From contig NZ_PKEK01000099.1 of the NCBI RefSeq assembly GCF_002863225.1, forward strand, positions 1 to 64,000: a DNA stretch of 64,000 nucleotides, read 5' to 3'. A model generated the notes under the pieces. That model worked only from the letters and a program-made list of their open reading frames with translations. It did no database searches and was not told the origin of the DNA. The position numbers were made by a program, and so were the translations under genes. Below, piece by piece: positions 61,799-64,000 of this stretch; position 1 is the stretch's first letter; every line of letters starts with the position of its first letter. The DNA comes from Mycobacterium sp. Lineage in GTDB: Bacteria; Actinomycetota; Actinomycetes; Mycobacteriales; Mycobacteriaceae.

Positions 61799-62070
61799 CA
61801 GCGATTCCCCTTCGCTAATAGCCACCCGGTGTGGCGTGCAATGCATGATCCAGATTCCCGATGCGACCTGTGCCACACTGCGCTGCTCGGTGTTACCTGT
61901 ATCTCATTGTGTGGATAAGCTACGTGGTCAGATACCAATTACGCAACATTCTGAAGACGCTTTTTTGGGACGACCGTGCAGTCCGATCATGAAAAGCCGC
62001 CAATGGCCGGGGAATGAAGCCGTTAACAGCGGCCTGAGCTGCGACTGAGAGAAACCTGAGGTGGCGTGCC

Positions 62071-62089
62071 GGCGGAAAAGGTTTCCGCC
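62071..62089. promoter_or_regulatory. 19-bp palindrome upstream of ponA2
   Basis: GGCGGAAA (62071-62078) and TTTCCGCC (62082-62089) are perfect complements around AGG, placed about 47-65 bp before the predicted ponA2 transcription start. Position and symmetry fit a dimeric regulator site; no regulator is assigned. Confidence 0.55.
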
Positions 62090-62122
62090 AACCACGCGCG
62101 AAGGTGTCCGCCGCAGCGCCGC

Positions 62123-62128
62123 TAGTGT
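62123..62128 (+). promoter_or_regulatory. -10 element, leaderless promoter of ponA2
   Basis: TAGTGT lies seven bases before ATG 62136, with no Shine-Dalgarno. Confidence 0.5.
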
Positions 62129-62135
62129 AGTAGCC

Positions 62136-64000
62136 ATGTCGGAGCGCCCCGCGGCTGCGGTCACCATCGCCAAGCTCGCCGGCTGTTGCCTGCTCGCCAG
62201 CGTCATCCTCGCTGCTCTGATGTTCCCGGTCGCCGGTGGCGTCGGGCTGATGTCCAACCGCGCGTCCGAGGTCGTCGGCAACGCGTCGGCGCAGCTCCTC
62301 GAGGGCGACGTACCGGCGGTGACCACAATGGTGGACGCCAAGGGCAACACGATCGCGTGGCTCTACTCGCAACGCCGATTCGAGGTGCCGAGCGACAAGA
62401 TCGCCAACACCATGAAGCTGGCCATCGTGTCGATCGAGGACAAGCGCTTCGCCGAGCACAACGGCGTCGACTGGAAGGGCACCCTGACCGGGCTGGCCGG
62501 CTACGCCTCGGGCGACGCCGACACTCGCGGCGGCTCGACGCTCGAGCAGCAGTACGTGAAGAACTACCAGTTGCTGGTGATCGCCCAGACCGACGCCGAG
62601 AAGCGGGCGGCCATCGAGACCACCCCGGCCCGCAAGCTGCGTGAAATCCGGATGGCCCTCACCCTGGACAAGACCTTCACCAAACCCGAGATCCTGACCC
62701 GCTACCTGAACCTGGTGTCGTTCGGCAACAACGCATTCGGCGTTCAGGACGCCGCACAGACCTATTTCGGCATCAACGCCACGGATCTGAACTGGCAGCA
62801 GGCCGCGCTGCTGGCCGGCATGGTCCAGTCGACCAGCGCGCTCAACCCCTACACCAACCCGGACGGCGCACTGGCCCGGCGAAACCTGGTGCTCGACACC
62901 ATGATTCAGAACGTTCCCAATGAGGCCGACGCGATCCGCGCCGCCAAGGCCGAGCCGTTGGGCATTCTGCCGCAGCCCAAAGAGTTGCCGCGCGGCTGCA
63001 TTGCCGCCGGTGACCGCGCCTTCTACTGCGACTACGTTCAGGCCTACCTGGCCCGGGCCGGCATCAGCAAAGAGCAGCTCGCCCGCGGTGGTTACCTGAT
63101 TCGCACCAACCTCGATCCCGAAGTGCAGGAGCCGGTCAAGCACGCGGTCGACACCTACGCCAGCCCGACCCTCGACGGCATCGCCAGCGTGATGAGCGTG
63201 ATCCGGCCGGGGAAGAGCTCGCACAAGGTCGTCGCGATGGCCAGTAACCGCACCTACGGGCTGAACACCGAGGCCGGCGAGACCATGCGGTCGCAGCCGT
63301 TCTCACTCGTCGGCGACGGCGCGGGCTCGATCTTCAAGATCTTCACCACGGCGGCCGCCATGCAGATGGGCATGGGCATCAACACCAACCTCGACGTGCC
63401 GGCCCGGTTCCAGACCAAGGGCATGGGAAACGGTGGCGCCAAGGGCTGTCCCAAGGAAACCTGGTGCGTCGTCAACGCCGGCAACTACCGCGGTTCGATG
63501 AACGTCACCGACGCCCTGGCCACCTCGCCGAACACGGCGTTCGCCCGGCTGATCCAGCTGGTGGGGGTGCAGCGCACGGTCGACATGGCGGTCAAGCTCG
63601 GGCTGAGGTCCTACGCCGAGCCGGGCAGCGCCCGCGACTACGACCCGGAGAGCAACGAGAGCCTGGCCGACTTCATCAAGCGGCAGAACATCGGCTCGTT
63701 CACGCTGGGCCCGTTCGAACTCAACGCGCTGGAACTGTCCAATGTCGCGGCGACGCTGTCCTCCGGCGGCATGTGGTGCCCGCCCAACCCCATCGACAAG
63801 TTGATCGACCGCAACGGCAACCAGGTGGCCGTCACCACCGAGGCGTGCGAGCAGGTGGTGCCGCCGGGGCTGGCCAACACGCTGGCCAACGCGATGAGCA
63901 AGGACGCGCTCGGCGGCGGCACCGCGGCCGGATCGGCCGGAGCGGCCGGCTGGAACCTGCCGGTGTCGGGAAAGACCGGCACCACGGAGGCGCACCGGTC
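62136..64000 (+). CDS. ponA2: Bifunctional penicillin-binding protein PonA2 (partial, runs off the window)
   Basis: First 621 codons of a class A PBP (Rv3682). A short cytosolic N-terminus and one membrane helix (about residues 12-38) precede the glycosyltransferase domain with EDKRFAEHNGVDW (catalytic Glu101) and the GGSTLEQQ motif. The transpeptidase domain has SxxK at Ser398-Lys401 (SIFK), SPN near 463, and KTG in SGKTGTTEAH just before the window ends. The C-terminus, where PonA2 has a PASTA domain, is outside. It polymerises and crosslinks peptidoglycan and aids stress survival. Confidence 0.95.
   Translation, partial: MSERPAAAVTIAKLAGCCLLASVILAALMFPVAGGVGLMSNRASEVVGNASAQLLEGDVPAVTTMVDAKGNTIAWLYSQRRFEVPSDKIANTMKLAIVSIEDKRFAEHNGVDWKGTLTGLAGYASGDADTRGGSTLEQQYVKNYQLLVIAQTDAEKRAAIETTPARKLREIRMALTLDKTFTKPEILTRYLNLVSFGNNAFGVQDAAQTYFGINATDLNWQQAALLAGMVQSTSALNPYTNPDGALARRNLVLDTMIQNVPNEADAIRAAKAEPLGILPQPKELPRGCIAAGDRAFYCDYVQAYLARAGISKEQLARGGYLIRTNLDPEVQEPVKHAVDTYASPTLDGIASVMSVIRPGKSSHKVVAMASNRTYGLNTEAGETMRSQPFSLVGDGAGSIFKIFTTAAAMQMGMGINTNLDVPARFQTKGMGNGGAKGCPKETWCVVNAGNYRGSMNVTDALATSPNTAFARLIQLVGVQRTVDMAVKLGLRSYAEPGSARDYDPESNESLADFIKRQNIGSFTLGPFELNALELSNVAATLSSGGMWCPPNPIDKLIDRNGNQVAVTTEACEQVVPPGLANTLANAMSKDALGGGTAAGSAGAAGWNLPVSGKTGTTEAHR

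Larger units (their letters stand above)
61799..62135. other. Intergenic region between divergent whiB4 and ponA2
   Basis: 337 bp with the two promoters. GTGTGGC and GCCACAC arms flank about 40 bases near 61830-61880 on the whiB4 side, and a palindrome lies at 62071-62089 on the ponA2 side. No coding frame with normal codon use is visible. Confidence 0.5.

Noticed and set aside
61920..63224. 434-codon minus-strand frame opposite ponA2
   Set aside because: Overlaps all conserved PBP motifs in the antisense direction and has no family resemblance.

Overview
The window reads as chromosome from a slow-growing, non-tuberculosis Mycobacterium. It is high-GC, carries a PE/PPE pair, and from end to end follows the gene order that I recall for M. 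tuberculosis H37Rv Rv3617-Rv3682 (ephA to ponA2). All family and locus names are from recognition and memory; no database search was run. Relative to H37Rv the esxV/esxW pair, PE33, the PE_PGRS genes and the PhyH-like Rv3633 are not seen. Extra genes are a zinc alcohol dehydrogenase, an amino-acid permease, a secreted protein/zinc-peptidase pair, a YeiH-type exporter with a tiny partner, and a TetR/SDR divergon.

Layout. 1-3.4 kb: a 58-bp tandem repeat, then a tightly coupled operon ephA - luciferase-like monooxygenase - Zn-alcohol dehydrogenase that could epoxidise, hydrolyse and oxidise an olefin. 3.4-5.5 kb: PE/PPE pair with an AT-rich upstream stretch. 5.5-13 kb: permease, lpqG, the hpt/tilS/metallopeptidase/carboxypeptidase operon, ppa. 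13-16.5 kb: terC behind a probable yybP-ykoY (manganese) riboswitch, then the arabinogalactan galactosamine genes (flippase-like Rv3630, ppgS, Rv3632). 16.5-20.6 kb: accessory secreted and membrane proteins. 20.6-31 kb: galE1, a membrane protein, tRNA-Thr(CGT), holB, an adenylate cyclase, topA, an Rv3647c homologue with a 57-bp VNTR at its 5' end, cspA. 31-35 kb: an SftH/MrfA-like helicase and the Rv3651 sensor protein. 35-39.5 kb: a Flp/Tad pilus-type locus headed by ssd.

39.5-41.2 kb holds two small RNAs on either side of an HAD phosphatase: 6C/B11 (minus strand) and Ms1/MTS2823 (plus strand). 41.2-48.6 kb: the dpp peptide/heme ABC transporter, whose first gene here is a tetR overlapping dppA, divergent from an SDR gene across a perfect 21-bp palindrome. 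48.6-56.4 kb: acs, a secreted S1 protease, a holin-like protein, ephE, and the nth - thioredoxin - Nudix - marP operon. 56.4-64 kb: crp, the MBL/RidA/DUF4177 operon, the Get3-like pair bagA/bagB, whiB4 and the start of ponA2, which runs off the end.

Many genes here have a TANNNT hexamer 5-8 nt before their start codon, so leaderless transcription is a repeated theme; these promoter calls are from sequence pattern only.
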